Source: Maridesulfovibrio salexigens DSM 2638 | GTDB lineage: Bacteria; Desulfobacterota; Desulfovibrionia; Desulfovibrionales; Desulfovibrionaceae | Reading direction: 5' to 3' | Length of the DNA: 64,000 nucleotides | NCBI RefSeq assembly: GCF_000023445.1 | Contig: NC_012881.1 | Location: 1,989,501-2,053,500 of the forward strand | Shown here: piece by piece, positions 1 through 8,612 of the stretch | Position numbering within the stretch: position 1 is the first letter of the stretch | How the letters are laid out: every line of letters begins with the position of its first letter | Notes under the pieces: model-generated | Told to the model about the DNA's origin: nothing | What the model saw: the letters and a program-made list of their open reading frames with translations, nothing else | The model's database searches: none | Program-made: the position numbers and the translations under genes

Positions 1-563
1 CAGTTGATTATCATCCCGATGAAAACTGGTTTAAGCTTCTTTTCATGCGCTTTCCGTGGATCAGTGGCGTATTGACCGTTGATGACGAGGCCAGCATTCT
101 TGTTAAGTTGCCTGAGGCTGAGATCAAACCGTTTAAGCCCGGTCCGCTCATTGAGTACGAAGGTGATTGGAATGAGATCAACCTGAAGTCTTTTGTCAGC
201 TATTCCGAGTTTGGTCCTGAAATGTATCTGGCAACACCTTTCTTTAAGGATGCTGAATTTAAAGGACTTGTAGTAGTTCATTTTGATCCCCGGATTCTTT
301 TAAATTTTTGTCCGGACCCGACTAAGTTGATAATTATGCAGCCTGATGGCGGCGGTGTCTGGACCGGAGCAGAGGATCTGGACAAAGAAGCTCTTCTCAA
401 AATAGATTGGGATGAACTACTTGATCATCAGGTCAGGGGTGTGGTTTCGGTAGCCGGGGTAAGATATGTCTGGCTGGCGCGCTATGTAGGCGACACCCAG
501 ATAGTCTATCTGACTAAAGCCGTATCTAAAGAAGATGAGGATGATGGCATACTCTTTTTCTAA
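1..563 (+). CDS. C-terminal part of a Cache/PAS-like sensory protein (5' end outside window)
   Basis: The reading frame is open from base 3, well upstream of the first ATG at 45, so this is the 3' part of a gene that begins before the window. About 187 residues are visible. The text around GDWNEINLKSF, MYLATPFF and FKGLVVVHFDP alternates short strands and ends in a core resembling the ligand-binding Cache/PAS fold, as in double-Cache proteins. No transmembrane segment, kinase or output domain lies in the visible part, and the protein ends shortly after YLTKAVSKEDEDDG. The gene precedes fbp by 87 bases. Function is unknown. The Cache assignment is inference from strand pattern only. Confidence 0.45.
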   Translation, partial: VDYHPDENWFKLLFMRFPWISGVLTVDDEASILVKLPEAEIKPFKPGPLIEYEGDWNEINLKSFVSYSEFGPEMYLATPFFKDAEFKGLVVVHFDPRILLNFCPDPTKLIIMQPDGGGVWTGAEDLDKEALLKIDWDELLDHQVRGVVSVAGVRYVWLARYVGDTQIVYLTKAVSKEDEDDGILFF

Positions 564-650
564 AATTTATAGGTCTTATCTGAAAAATCTGGTATTAAAG
601 CTTAATTCTTTCTGAAAATCGCGCAGCAGGGACATTCCGAAGGAGGATAA

Positions 651-1667
651 ATGACCCAGCAGATTACTGTTACTGAACACCTGTTACTGCACCAGAAACA
701 AATTCCCGGAGCTACCGGGCAGTTTACTCATCTTTTTAACGAACTTGTCCTTTCGGCGAAAATTATTTCCAGGGAAGTAAACAAAGCCGGACTTGTAGAT
801 GTTCTGGGTTTTACGGGTGAAGTCAATGTTCAGGGTGAGGAAGTAAAAAAGCTTGATGAATACGCTAACCGGATCCTGATTCATCGTATGGCTCGTTCCG
901 GTGTACTCTGTGCTATGGCCTCGGAAGAGAATGCGGATATTATTGAAATCCCGCACGGCCTTCCGCAGGGAAACTATATTATTATTTTTGATCCCTTGGA
1001 TGGTTCCTCAAATATTGATGTTAACGTCAATATCGGAACGATATTTTCTATTTTCCGACGTAAGAGTAAGCTCGGCACCCCTGTTCAGTCCACTGATGTT
1101 CTTCAGGCGGGCTGTGAGCAGGTTGCGGCTGGCTATATTCTTTACGGCTCTTCTACCATGCTGGTTTTTACTACCGGGGATGGCGTTCACGGTTTTACTA
1201 TGGACCCCGGAGTTGGAGAATTTCTCCTCTCACACCCGAATATGAAGATTCCTGATACCGGTAATATCTATTCCGTTAACGAAGGTTACTGGCCGTATTG
1301 GTCCGAAGCCACCAAAAAGGTCGTCGGGCATTTTAAATCCAGAGATAATATTCATGGAAAACCCTACAGCCTGCGTTATATCGGTTCCCTTGTAGCTGAT
1401 TTTCATCGTAACTTGATTTACGGTGGTGTTTTTATGTATCCGGCCGATGATCGTGATCCCAAAAAGCCGCGCGGCAAGCTGCGTCTGCTCTGTGAGGCTT
1501 CTCCCATGGCAATGCTTATTGAGCAGGCCGGAGGGCGGGCCACTGACGGTACTCAGCGTATCCTTGATATTATTCCTGATGATCTGCATCAGCGTGTGCC
1601 TTTGTTTATCGGTTCAAGGCACGAAGTTGAGACCATCAGCAATATTTATAAGGAGAACGAGGGCTAA
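651..1667 (+). CDS. fbp: Fructose-1,6-bisphosphatase class I
   Basis: Hydrolyses fructose 1,6-bisphosphate to fructose 6-phosphate in gluconeogenesis, in the cytoplasm. The 338-residue length is normal for class I enzymes. The metal-binding signature [11 protein letters not shown] sits at about residues 112-122. The C-terminal substrate/metal motif [15 protein letters not shown] is followed by [10 protein letters not shown], both typical of the family. The start is supported by a strong Shine-Dalgarno sequence (gaaggagg) a few bases upstream. The stop codon overlaps the start of tsaD by one base (TAATG), so the two genes are probably translationally coupled. Confidence 0.96.
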   Translation: MTQQITVTEHLLLHQKQIPGATGQFTHLFNELVLSAKIISREVNKAGLVDVLGFTGEVNVQGEEVKKLDEYANRILIHRMARSGVLCAMASEENADIIEIPHGLPQGNYIIIFDPLDGSSNIDVNVNIGTIFSIFRRKSKLGTPVQSTDVLQAGCEQVAAGYILYGSSTMLVFTTGDGVHGFTMDPGVGEFLLSHPNMKIPDTGNIYSVNEGYWPYWSEATKKVVGHFKSRDNIHGKPYSLRYIGSLVADFHRNLIYGGVFMYPADDRDPKKPRGKLRLLCEASPMAMLIEQAGGRATDGTQRILDIIPDDLHQRVPLFIGSRHEVETISNIYKENEG

Positions 1668-2737
1668 TGCTCTGTCTTGGTATTGAAAGTTCCTGTGATG
1701 AAACAGGTCTTGCCCTTGTCCGGGATGGAAAGTTGGTTGCTGAGAAGCTTGCATCACAAGTTGATGTGCATGCTGTCTTCGGAGGTGTGGTACCGGAAAT
1801 TGCATCCCGTGAACATCTGCGTGTTCTGCCTGTGCTACTTCGCGAATTGTTGAAGGAGCAAAGGCTGACTATTGATGACATTGATGTTGTTTCCGTTGCC
1901 AGAGGTCCGGGATTGCAGGGCTGTCTGCTGATGGGCTTAAGTTTTGCCAAAGGTCTGGTGCTTTCCTGTGGAGCAAAATTAGTAGGTGTAAACCACCTTT
2001 GGGCGCATTTGACCGCTGCCGGACTTGAGCAGGACTTACAGTTTCCTTCTTTAGGATTGCTTGTTTCCGGCGGGCATACCCATATTTATCTGATTGAAAG
2101 TCCACTGCAATTTACTCTGCTTGGCAGAACATTAGATGATGCTGCCGGGGAAGCTTTTGATAAGACGGCAAAGTCTCTGAATCTTCCGTATCCCGGCGGT
2201 AAGCTGGTTGATGACTTGGGGCGTCAGGGCGTTGTTAATAAAAAGCTTTTTCCTGTTCCTTATATTAATAATGACAATCTTGATTTCAGCTTCAGCGGTT
2301 TAAAAACAGCTGTGGCGAACTACGTTAATCAGAATTCCAATTTACGTCTTGATACTATGGGGATTCCTGAAGAAGGCGTTGAAGAACCTGCTATTTCAGA
2401 AGAACGTAAAAATATGCTGGCTTCCTTTAATTATACTGTGGGCCGGACTCTTGAGGTCAAGGTTGAGAGAGCGTTAAAGCGTAATAGGGGAGTTAAGTCC
2501 CTTATCGTGGCAGGCGGGGTTGCTGCAAATTCAGTTGTGCGTTCTGTTATGACTGATGTTGCTGCGAAATTTTCAATACCGCTTGTTCTGCCTTCCATGC
2601 ATCTTTGTACTGATAATGGTGCTATGATCGCTTATGCCGGTTATCTTATGGCTAGTGCCGGATGCAGGCATGACCTTGATCTTGACGCAATTCCCCGGGG
2701 CAGGGTGATCCCTTCGGATTGGATTTGTGAGGGGTAA
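1667..2737 (+). CDS. tsaD: tRNA N6-adenosine threonylcarbamoyltransferase TsaD
   Basis: TsaD transfers the threonylcarbamoyl group to A37 of ANN-decoding tRNAs, working with TsaB, TsaE and TsaC. The 356-residue protein starts with the conserved LGIESSCDETG and carries the metal-binding HLWAH (HxxxH), the VSGGHTH block, the LDDAAGEAFDK motif and the C-terminal CTDNGAMIAYAG. These are diagnostic of the Kae1/TsaD family in the ASKHA fold. It overlaps the fbp stop by one base, so it is very likely cotranscribed with fbp. Confidence 0.97.
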   Translation: MLCLGIESSCDETGLALVRDGKLVAEKLASQVDVHAVFGGVVPEIASREHLRVLPVLLRELLKEQRLTIDDIDVVSVARGPGLQGCLLMGLSFAKGLVLSCGAKLVGVNHLWAHLTAAGLEQDLQFPSLGLLVSGGHTHIYLIESPLQFTLLGRTLDDAAGEAFDKTAKSLNLPYPGGKLVDDLGRQGVVNKKLFPVPYINNDNLDFSFSGLKTAVANYVNQNSNLRLDTMGIPEEGVEEPAISEERKNMLASFNYTVGRTLEVKVERALKRNRGVKSLIVAGGVAANSVVRSVMTDVAAKFSIPLVLPSMHLCTDNGAMIAYAGYLMASAGCRHDLDLDAIPRGRVIPSDWICEG

Positions 2738-2820
2738 TTTCGTCAAGCTGGTGTTGCCTTTGCCCGTAAGGGTAGGTAGTATCTATTTTAATAGTTGCTA
2801 AACCGTTGTGTCTGTTCATC

Positions 2821-2849
2821 TTGACACATGGAGCAACGGGAATTAAATT
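2821..2849 (+). promoter_or_regulatory. Sigma-70 type promoter for trxA-trxB-bamD
   Basis: A perfect -35 hexamer TTGACA (2821-2826) is separated by 17 bases from TAAATT (2844-2849), which matches four of six -10 positions. Transcription would start near 2856 and give a leader of about 100 nt before trxA. That leader contains a small hairpin (tccaccc / gggtgga, about 2871-2886). The promoter is read from sequence only. Confidence 0.55.
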
Positions 2850-2952
2850 TTAAAAATTGAACTCCACCCACAGGGTGGACTCCGGACGAAGACAATTTGA
2901 TGTGTCATGTTACATGGCACAGCTACCTGAATACTGTAACAAGGAGAAAAAC

Positions 2953-3273
2953 ATGGCTTTGCAGGTTACCGATTCCAATTTTCAAGAAGAAGTTCTCAAT
3001 AGTGATAAGCCTGTTCTGGTTGACTTCTGGGCTCCGTGGTGCGGACCCTGTCGTGCAATGGGCCCTGTGATTGACGAGCTTGCTGAAGAATTCTCCGGCC
3101 AGATTAAGATCTGCAAGATGAATGTAGATGATAACCCCGCATCTCCCGGAAAGTATGGCATCCGTGCTATCCCGACCCTCATCCTCTTCAAGGATGGCGA
3201 AGTTGTAGACCAGACCACTGGTGCAGTTTCCAAGAGCAGCATTAAGGAAATGATCAGCAGTAAGGCTCTGTAA
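2953..3273 (+). CDS. trxA: Thioredoxin
   Basis: Small cytoplasmic disulfide reductant. From the ATG at 2953 the protein is 106 residues, the usual thioredoxin length, with the active site WCGPC at residues 29-33 and the cis-proline region IRAIPTLILFKDG. An in-frame ATG at 2857 would add 32 residues of unrelated sequence. The 2953 start is preferred because aaggag lies seven bases upstream and the resulting N-terminus matches the family. The trxB start codon follows the stop by three bases, so the protein and its reductase are made from one transcript. Confidence 0.96.
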   Translation: MALQVTDSNFQEEVLNSDKPVLVDFWAPWCGPCRAMGPVIDELAEEFSGQIKICKMNVDDNPASPGKYGIRAIPTLILFKDGEVVDQTTGAVSKSSIKEMISSKAL

Positions 3274-3276
3274 ATA

Positions 3277-4197
3277 ATGAAGTCTTATGACGCCGTTGTA
3301 ATTGGGGGCGGCCCTGCCGGAATGGCGGCCGCCCTTTATCTCGCGAGGGCAGGAGTTAATTTTCTTGCCGTCGAAAAGCTGTCCCATGGCGGACAGATGC
3401 TCTTGACCGATGAGCTGGAAAATTTCCCCGGATTTCCCGATGGAATCAAGGGGTACGAGCTGGCCGACAGAATGGACAGACACGTTAAACATTACAAGTT
3501 TGACCATGTCTACGATGAAGTGCTGCAGATCATTCCCGGTGAGGAGTTCCACGAGGTTGTAATTGCAAACGGTGATCATATTAAAACCCAGGTGGTCATA
3601 ATCACATCTGGTGTTACTTTCAGGAAATTAAAGGTTCCTAACGAAGAAAAACTGCTTGGGCGCGGTGTGTCTTACTGTGCTCTTTGTGACGGTCACTTTT
3701 ACCGGGATAAGGTTGTGGCTGTTATCGGCGGTGGTAATTCTGCGCTTGAGGAGTCCATTTACCTTTCCAGGCTTGTAAAGAAGCTTTACCTTGTGCATCG
3801 CAGGGATGAATTCAGGGCGGACAGGGTGTATCAGGATAAATGTCTTGCTAACCCGGTGATTGAGCCTGTCCTTAATTCTGTTGTTTCGAAGATTGTCGGT
3901 GATACCGAAGTTTCCGGTGTTGAACTTAAGAATATGGCTACCGGAGAGTATTCCGTACTTGATGTGGACGGAGTTTTTATTTTTGTCGGTTTTGATGCCG
4001 TGTGCAGCTTTTTCCCAAAAGAGCTGGCACTTGATAAGTATGGATTTATAAAAACAACCTGCGAAATGGAATCAAGTATTCCCGGAATATACGCTGCAGG
4101 TGACATCCGCTCTAAGAAATGCAGGCAGGTTGTCACTGCCGTAGGTGACGGCGCTACTGCCGCCACTGCAGCGTATGCGTATCTGGAACATAAATAA
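3277..4197 (+). CDS. trxB: Thioredoxin reductase (NADPH, flavoprotein)
   Basis: FAD enzyme that passes electrons from NADPH to thioredoxin. The N-terminal FAD motif is GGGPAGM (residues 10-16). The redox pair is C134 and C137 in the motif CALC, where most family members have CATC. The NADPH-binding GGGNSALEE follows, and the FAD-closing block YAAGD(I)R is near the end. At 306 residues it is the size of low-molecular-weight TrxR. It begins three bases after trxA and its stop overlaps the start of bamD. Confidence 0.95.
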   Translation: MKSYDAVVIGGGPAGMAAALYLARAGVNFLAVEKLSHGGQMLLTDELENFPGFPDGIKGYELADRMDRHVKHYKFDHVYDEVLQIIPGEEFHEVVIANGDHIKTQVVIITSGVTFRKLKVPNEEKLLGRGVSYCALCDGHFYRDKVVAVIGGGNSALEESIYLSRLVKKLYLVHRRDEFRADRVYQDKCLANPVIEPVLNSVVSKIVGDTEVSGVELKNMATGEYSVLDVDGVFIFVGFDAVCSFFPKELALDKYGFIKTTCEMESSIPGIYAAGDIRSKKCRQVVTAVGDGATAATAAYAYLEHK

Positions 4198-4928
4198 TGC
4201 GAAATAAATTTCTTTCTATTTTTCTAGCTTCTTTTCTATTTATCAGCCTCTCCGGCTGTGGTGTTATTGACTACTATTTCCTTCCCAAGCCTGAAGATAC
4301 AGCGCAGGAGCTTTTCGAAGCCGGTGTGCAGGCTATGAAGGATAAAGAATATTTTGATGCTACAGAGTACTTTTCCAAGCTGAAAGACCGTTATCCTTTC
4401 AGCCCTTATACTGTTAAAGCAGAGATCAGCCTCGGTGATGCGTATTTTCTTGATAAGAAATATTTTGATGCATCTGAAGCATATAAGGAATTTGCAGCCC
4501 TGCACCCGGGAAACGATGAAATTCCCTATGTACTTTATCAAATTGGCTTAAGTAACTTTAATCTCTTCAGTTCAATTGATAGGCCTCAGAGTAATATTAC
4601 GGAAGCCCTTGAATATTTTTACAGGGTTGAGGAAGCTTATCCTGAAACCCAGTATGCAAAATCAGCCAAGGAATATATCGTAAAATGCCGCCGCGCATTG
4701 GCAGACCATGAACTTTATATCGCGGACTTTTTCTGGCGTTCTTCAAAGTTCGGTTCTGCATGGAAGCGTTATGCATATGTGGTCAGGAACTTTAAGGATC
4801 TGCCGGAAGTTCGTAAGTATGCCATGAAGCAAGCTGAAATGTCTTACTACGAATACCAGAAAACTCTATCTCAAGAAGAGCGTGAGCGTCTTCAGGGAAG
4901 CTGGAAAGAGTTGGTCGATTGGCTCTAA
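4197..4928 (+). CDS. bamD: Outer membrane assembly lipoprotein BamD/YfiO
   Basis: Predicted lipoprotein of the BAM complex, which inserts beta-barrel proteins into the outer membrane. The signal peptide ends in the lipobox LSGC (cysteine near residue 21). Mature sequence consists of TPR-like helical repeats, starting with the motif AQELFEAGVQAMKDKEYFDA and followed by the proline-containing DRYPFSPY typical of BamD. The length of 243 residues fits the family. The start codon overlaps the trxB stop (TAATG), and a strong terminator follows the gene, closing a trxA-trxB-bamD operon. Confidence 0.9.
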   Translation: MRNKFLSIFLASFLFISLSGCGVIDYYFLPKPEDTAQELFEAGVQAMKDKEYFDATEYFSKLKDRYPFSPYTVKAEISLGDAYFLDKKYFDASEAYKEFAALHPGNDEIPYVLYQIGLSNFNLFSSIDRPQSNITEALEYFYRVEEAYPETQYAKSAKEYIVKCRRALADHELYIADFFWRSSKFGSAWKRYAYVVRNFKDLPEVRKYAMKQAEMSYYEYQKTLSQEERERLQGSWKELVDWL

Positions 4929-4950
4929 TTTTTATCACATGTTAAAAGTA

Positions 4951-4984
4951 AAGCCCGGTAGACATAGGTCTGCCGGGCTTTTAT
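4951..4984 (+). terminator. Rho-independent terminator after bamD
   Basis: A 13-bp stem (4951-4963 pairing with 4968-4980, one G-U wobble) encloses a 4-base loop and runs into a short T tract. It lies 22 bases after the bamD stop. Confidence 0.85.
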
Positions 4985-5011
4985 ATAGTGAAGTCGGTTT
5001 TGGAGGCAAAT

Positions 5012-5812
5012 ATGATTGAATTTCCACTTTGGCTACAGGATTACCAGATTGACGATGCGATTTTCGGCGAAGCTTACGAAGCTACTTTGCCACCCCAGCG
5101 TGCCTGGTTGAAAAAGACCATAGCGCAAGTCTATGCAGTTAATTCTCCGGAAGCCCCAAGCAGTACATGGAATGTAAATACTTGGCGCGGCGGTTTTGAA
5201 ACGGAAGTTTCCACTGCTCCGCTGGAATGGACTGTGCTGTTGCTGGATGACAAATCTGTTTCTCCGGTGAGGATTCTGGCTGCGTTGGTTCCGGCTCTCG
5301 CTGCCGGGGTTAAGAATATCTTGGCTGTATATTGCGGAGAGGCTGGAATTTCACAGGCAGTTCTTGCCGGGTTTGAACTTGCGGGGCAGGAAGATGTAGT
5401 CCATCTGCCTCAGGATAAGGTTGAAGAACTGCTCAATCTTCTCATGCAAAGCGGGGTTGATGGCGCCATCCTTGATCTGCGTGCGAAACTGGCACTTCTC
5501 CCGTCCGGGCCTTGCGTACGTTACTGGCGTGCACCGGAAATTTCCAGTATATCAGTTTGTAAGGAAGATGATTCCCCTGATATGGATGTTATGACTTTTG
5601 TTCATCCTGATGTTGAATTTGTTGAAGTGGATGAGGATTCCCTTGAAGATATCCGTACTGATGCCGCTGTCGTACCTGCTGAAATTGTCGGAGATGCGCT
5701 GACGAGTTTTAATATTGTGCTGGCGCACGGACAGGAAGGTTGCTGGCTCTGGAACGGCTTCAACAGTTCTTTTTTCAAGCGTGAATCTGTCGCTCTAGCT
5801 GTAGCTGAATAA
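5012..5812 (+). CDS. HisD/ALDH-like protein of unknown function
   Basis: A 266-residue cytoplasmic protein I cannot name with certainty. The central part (PLEWTVLLLDD, ILAALVPALAAGVKNILAVY, ISQAVLAGFELAG) resembles the nucleotide-binding half of histidinol dehydrogenase and other ALDH-superfamily enzymes. It is far shorter than HisD (about 430 residues) and I see no clear zinc or catalytic residues. An upstream in-frame GTG at 4988 is possible. The ATG at 5012 is chosen because ggagg lies five bases before it. The EF-G paralogue follows 25 bases later, so the two may be cotranscribed. Confidence 0.45.
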   Translation: MIEFPLWLQDYQIDDAIFGEAYEATLPPQRAWLKKTIAQVYAVNSPEAPSSTWNVNTWRGGFETEVSTAPLEWTVLLLDDKSVSPVRILAALVPALAAGVKNILAVYCGEAGISQAVLAGFELAGQEDVVHLPQDKVEELLNLLMQSGVDGAILDLRAKLALLPSGPCVRYWRAPEISSISVCKEDDSPDMDVMTFVHPDVEFVEVDEDSLEDIRTDAAVVPAEIVGDALTSFNIVLAHGQEGCWLWNGFNSSFFKRESVALAVAE

Positions 5813-5837
5813 GTTCTTTTTACCTGGAAGGTGACCT

Positions 5838-7886
5838 GTGAATGCAAAACCTGATTTCTCTGCGAAATGTATTGGAAAAATTCGCAATATTGGAATTATT
5901 GCTCATATTGACGCCGGTAAGACCACTGTTACCGAACGGATGCTCTATTTTTCAGGAAGAATTCACAGATTGGGAGAGGTTCATGAAGGAACCGCGACCA
6001 TGGATTATATGCCGGAAGAACAAGAGCGCGGGATTACTATCACATCGGCTGTAACCACATGCTACTGGGGTGATAAAACCGTCAATATTATCGATACTCC
6101 GGGGCATGTTGATTTTACCATTGAGGTGGAGCGTTCATTGCGTGTTCTGGATGGCGCGGTCGGTGTTTTTTGTGCTGTCGGCGGAGTAGAGCCTCAGTCT
6201 GAAACTGTCTGGCGTCAGAGTGAATCTTATGGTGTCCCCAAGCTTGTGTTTATAAATAAAATGGATCGTTTGGGTGCAGATTTTGAAGCTGTGCTCGAAT
6301 CCATGGCTGACAAACTTTCCATCAAAAGTCTTCCGGTGCAGATTCCAGACGGTTCCGGGGATGAGTTCTCCGCTGTTTATGATCTTATCCGCATGAAAAA
6401 GTTGATCTTTGATCAGGATAGCAATGGTGAAGAATTTGAAGTTCTTGATTTGAATGATCAGGATGAAGAATTTGTTTCACCGTGGCGGGAGCGGATGTGC
6501 GAGATTCTTTCCGAAGTCGATGACGAGTTCATGGAAAGGTATCTGGAGGACGACATTGATCCAGAATACATTGACGAAGTCATTCGTAAGGCGACCCTTG
6601 AGCTTAAGCTGGTTCCAGTTTTTTCCGGTTCGGCATTGAAGAACGTAGGTGTACAGCCATTGATGGACGGGGTTGGAAAATACCTGCCCAGTCCTTTGGA
6701 AGCACCGAAAGTGACCGGAATAAATCCACAGACCGGTGCGGGGCAGGAAGTTGAGCCGTCTGCAAACGGCCCGTTTCAGGCCCTTGCGTTTAAGGTTATC
6801 ATGGATTCAGGGCGCAAAATGGTGCTTATGCGTATTTATTCCGGTAAGATAGAAGCCGGGGATACGGTACGAAATTTCACGCAGGGCAAAGACGAACGTG
6901 TTGCCCGTCTTTTCAAGATTCATGCAGGCCGCAAAGAACGTCTCGATGTTGCTGGAATCGGTGATATAGTAGGGGCTGCCGGACTAAAAGATACCCGTAC
7001 CGGAGATACTCTTTCCACCTCAGAAACCCCGCTTGTGCTGGAACAGATCGAAATGTACAAGCCTGTTATTTCTATGGCAATAGAGCCGCGCAATGTGGAT
7101 GAATCCGAAAAGCTGGAAGAAGTTCTGGATAAATATTTACAGGAAGACCCGACTCTTGCTTTGAGAACTGATGAGGATACCGGGCAGATTATTCTTTCAG
7201 GCATGGGGGAACTTCACCTTGAGGTAGTTCTTGATCGTATGCGCAGGGAATACAAGCTTGAGCCCAGATCGGGCAAGCCGCAGGTTGTTTATCAGGAAGT
7301 TCCCGGTGGTAATGCGGAAGCTGAGGAAGAGTTTGATAAGCTTCTTGGCGAGGACAAGCATTACGGCTACGTGCGACTCTCCGTGGAGCCTCAGGAAAGA
7401 GGGGCTGGACGGGATGTGATATTTGAGATTGATACGAGTGAATGGTCTTCAGACTGGATGGACGCTGTTGCCGAAGGGGTGGATGACGGCTTGCAGAGCG
7501 GTGTCATCAAAGGATTTCCGGTTCAGGATGTAAAAGTGCGTATTCTTGAACTGCGTAAACGGGACGGGGAATCAAGCGTTCCGGGGTATCATATGGCGGC
7601 TGGCAAGGCTTTAAAGGCAGCATTGGCGGCATCTTCACCGAAGCTGATGGAACCGATTATGGATGTAGAGATATCAGTTCCTGATGAATTTGTCGGTGAT
7701 GTTATCGGCTTGCTTGGAGCTAAGGGCGCGCGTATCGAGAATATGCTTGACCGTAACAGTCAGAAGATTGTTCAAGCATTATCTCCGTTGCGGAATATGT
7801 TCGGTTTTTCAACCGACTTAAGATCGGCTACCCAGGGAAGGGCCGGTTTTGCCATGAAGTTCCACAGCTTTGACGTATTGGATTAA
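5838..7886 (+). CDS. Elongation factor G paralogue (EF-G2-like translational GTPase)
   Basis: Translational GTPase of 682 residues with all EF-G domains. The P-loop HIDAGKTT lies in the first 30 residues, with switch I ERGITITSA, G3 DTPGHVDF and G4 NKMD. Domain IV holds YQEVPGG and a region rich in acidic residues. The gene starts with GTG and is not next to rpsL, rpsG or tuf, unlike the str-operon fusA. The residues around the P-loop (GKTTVTERML) differ from the canonical form. It is therefore more likely a second EF-G, of the type acting in ribosome recycling or stress, than the main translocase. That paralogue role is inference. Confidence 0.85.
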   Translation: MNAKPDFSAKCIGKIRNIGIIAHIDAGKTTVTERMLYFSGRIHRLGEVHEGTATMDYMPEEQERGITITSAVTTCYWGDKTVNIIDTPGHVDFTIEVERSLRVLDGAVGVFCAVGGVEPQSETVWRQSESYGVPKLVFINKMDRLGADFEAVLESMADKLSIKSLPVQIPDGSGDEFSAVYDLIRMKKLIFDQDSNGEEFEVLDLNDQDEEFVSPWRERMCEILSEVDDEFMERYLEDDIDPEYIDEVIRKATLELKLVPVFSGSALKNVGVQPLMDGVGKYLPSPLEAPKVTGINPQTGAGQEVEPSANGPFQALAFKVIMDSGRKMVLMRIYSGKIEAGDTVRNFTQGKDERVARLFKIHAGRKERLDVAGIGDIVGAAGLKDTRTGDTLSTSETPLVLEQIEMYKPVISMAIEPRNVDESEKLEEVLDKYLQEDPTLALRTDEDTGQIILSGMGELHLEVVLDRMRREYKLEPRSGKPQVVYQEVPGGNAEAEEEFDKLLGEDKHYGYVRLSVEPQERGAGRDVIFEIDTSEWSSDWMDAVAEGVDDGLQSGVIKGFPVQDVKVRILELRKRDGESSVPGYHMAAGKALKAALAASSPKLMEPIMDVEISVPDEFVGDVIGLLGAKGARIENMLDRNSQKIVQALSPLRNMFGFSTDLRSATQGRAGFAMKFHSFDVLD

Positions 7887-7905
7887 ATTCAGCAAAGGGA
7901 AGTTG

Positions 7906-8409
7906 ATGCAGAGGAATTTTAATAGATGGGAGAAGTTAAAAAGGCTTCTTAAGTTATATTATTTAAAGCTGATGCGTATCAATGCATCACCGCATAACAT
8001 CGCTATGGGGGTCGCATGTGGTGTTTTCGGGGGCTGTTTTCCGGTTATCCCGGGGCTTCCTCTGCAAACGGTCATTGCTGTTGTAATGGCTTTTTTTACC
8101 CGCAGCAGCAAGATTGCCGCTGCTATCGCTACATGGATATCCAATCCGTTTAACTGGCTGCTTTTTTATTACGTGCAGTTTAAGATCGGCACATTTCTGC
8201 TGCCGATCGAAGTGCAGTTTGACCCGGCCAAGTGGCAGGTTTCAGATTTTATGGAAATCGGCTGGCAGGGGGTAACCATCCTTGTGTTCGGTGGATTTGT
8301 TCTTGGTGTTCCTTTGGCGATAATCGCCTATTTTATTGCTCTGTACTTTATCCGGCGTTATCGCAGGCGTAAAACTTTGCGGATGCTTGCTCGTAGAAAT
8401 AAATTATAG
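7906..8409 (+). CDS. DUF2062 family membrane protein
   Basis: A 167-residue integral membrane protein with the DUF2062 signature SPHNIAMGVACGVFGGCFPV followed by GLPLQTVIA and ISNPFNWLLFYY. About three hydrophobic segments are visible, then a very basic C-terminal tail (RRYRRRKTLRMLARR) that should face the cytoplasm. The biochemical function of the family is not established. The start at 7906 has aaggga just upstream. A longer reading from 7870 would overlap fusA and lacks a ribosome-binding site. Confidence 0.8.
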   Translation: MQRNFNRWEKLKRLLKLYYLKLMRINASPHNIAMGVACGVFGGCFPVIPGLPLQTVIAVVMAFFTRSSKIAAAIATWISNPFNWLLFYYVQFKIGTFLLPIEVQFDPAKWQVSDFMEIGWQGVTILVFGGFVLGVPLAIIAYFIALYFIRRYRRRKTLRMLARRNKL

Positions 8410-8476
8410 AGTTGCTTATCCTAAAGTCTTACATAAATAAAAGTTGCTTTTTTTTGTGAGATTTCATGATAATTAT

Positions 8477-8508
8477 AAAAGGTCCTTTGTTTACGAAGGG
8501 CCTTTTTT
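8477..8508 (+). terminator. Rho-independent terminator after the DUF2062 gene
   Basis: An 11-bp stem with G-U pairs (aaaggtccttt with gaagggccttt) and a short loop is followed by a run of T residues. Confidence 0.8.
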
Positions 8509-8612
8509 GCATTTTTTACGTCTTTCATAATTATACTGCTTGATTGAAACTAATTAAATGTTTAAAAATAGAAGTGTTTATCAGCCTATTCAAATGACTT
8601 GGAGAATTTTTT

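Noticed and set aside
2857-2952. N-terminal extension of thioredoxin by 32 residues
   Set aside because: The extension is unlike any thioredoxin, covers a leader hairpin, and a proper aaggag stands before the internal ATG at 2953.
8540-8568. Sigma-70 promoter before cheA
   Set aside because: ttgatt with 17-base spacing to taaaaa is AT-rich and matches the -10 poorly, so not strong enough to list.
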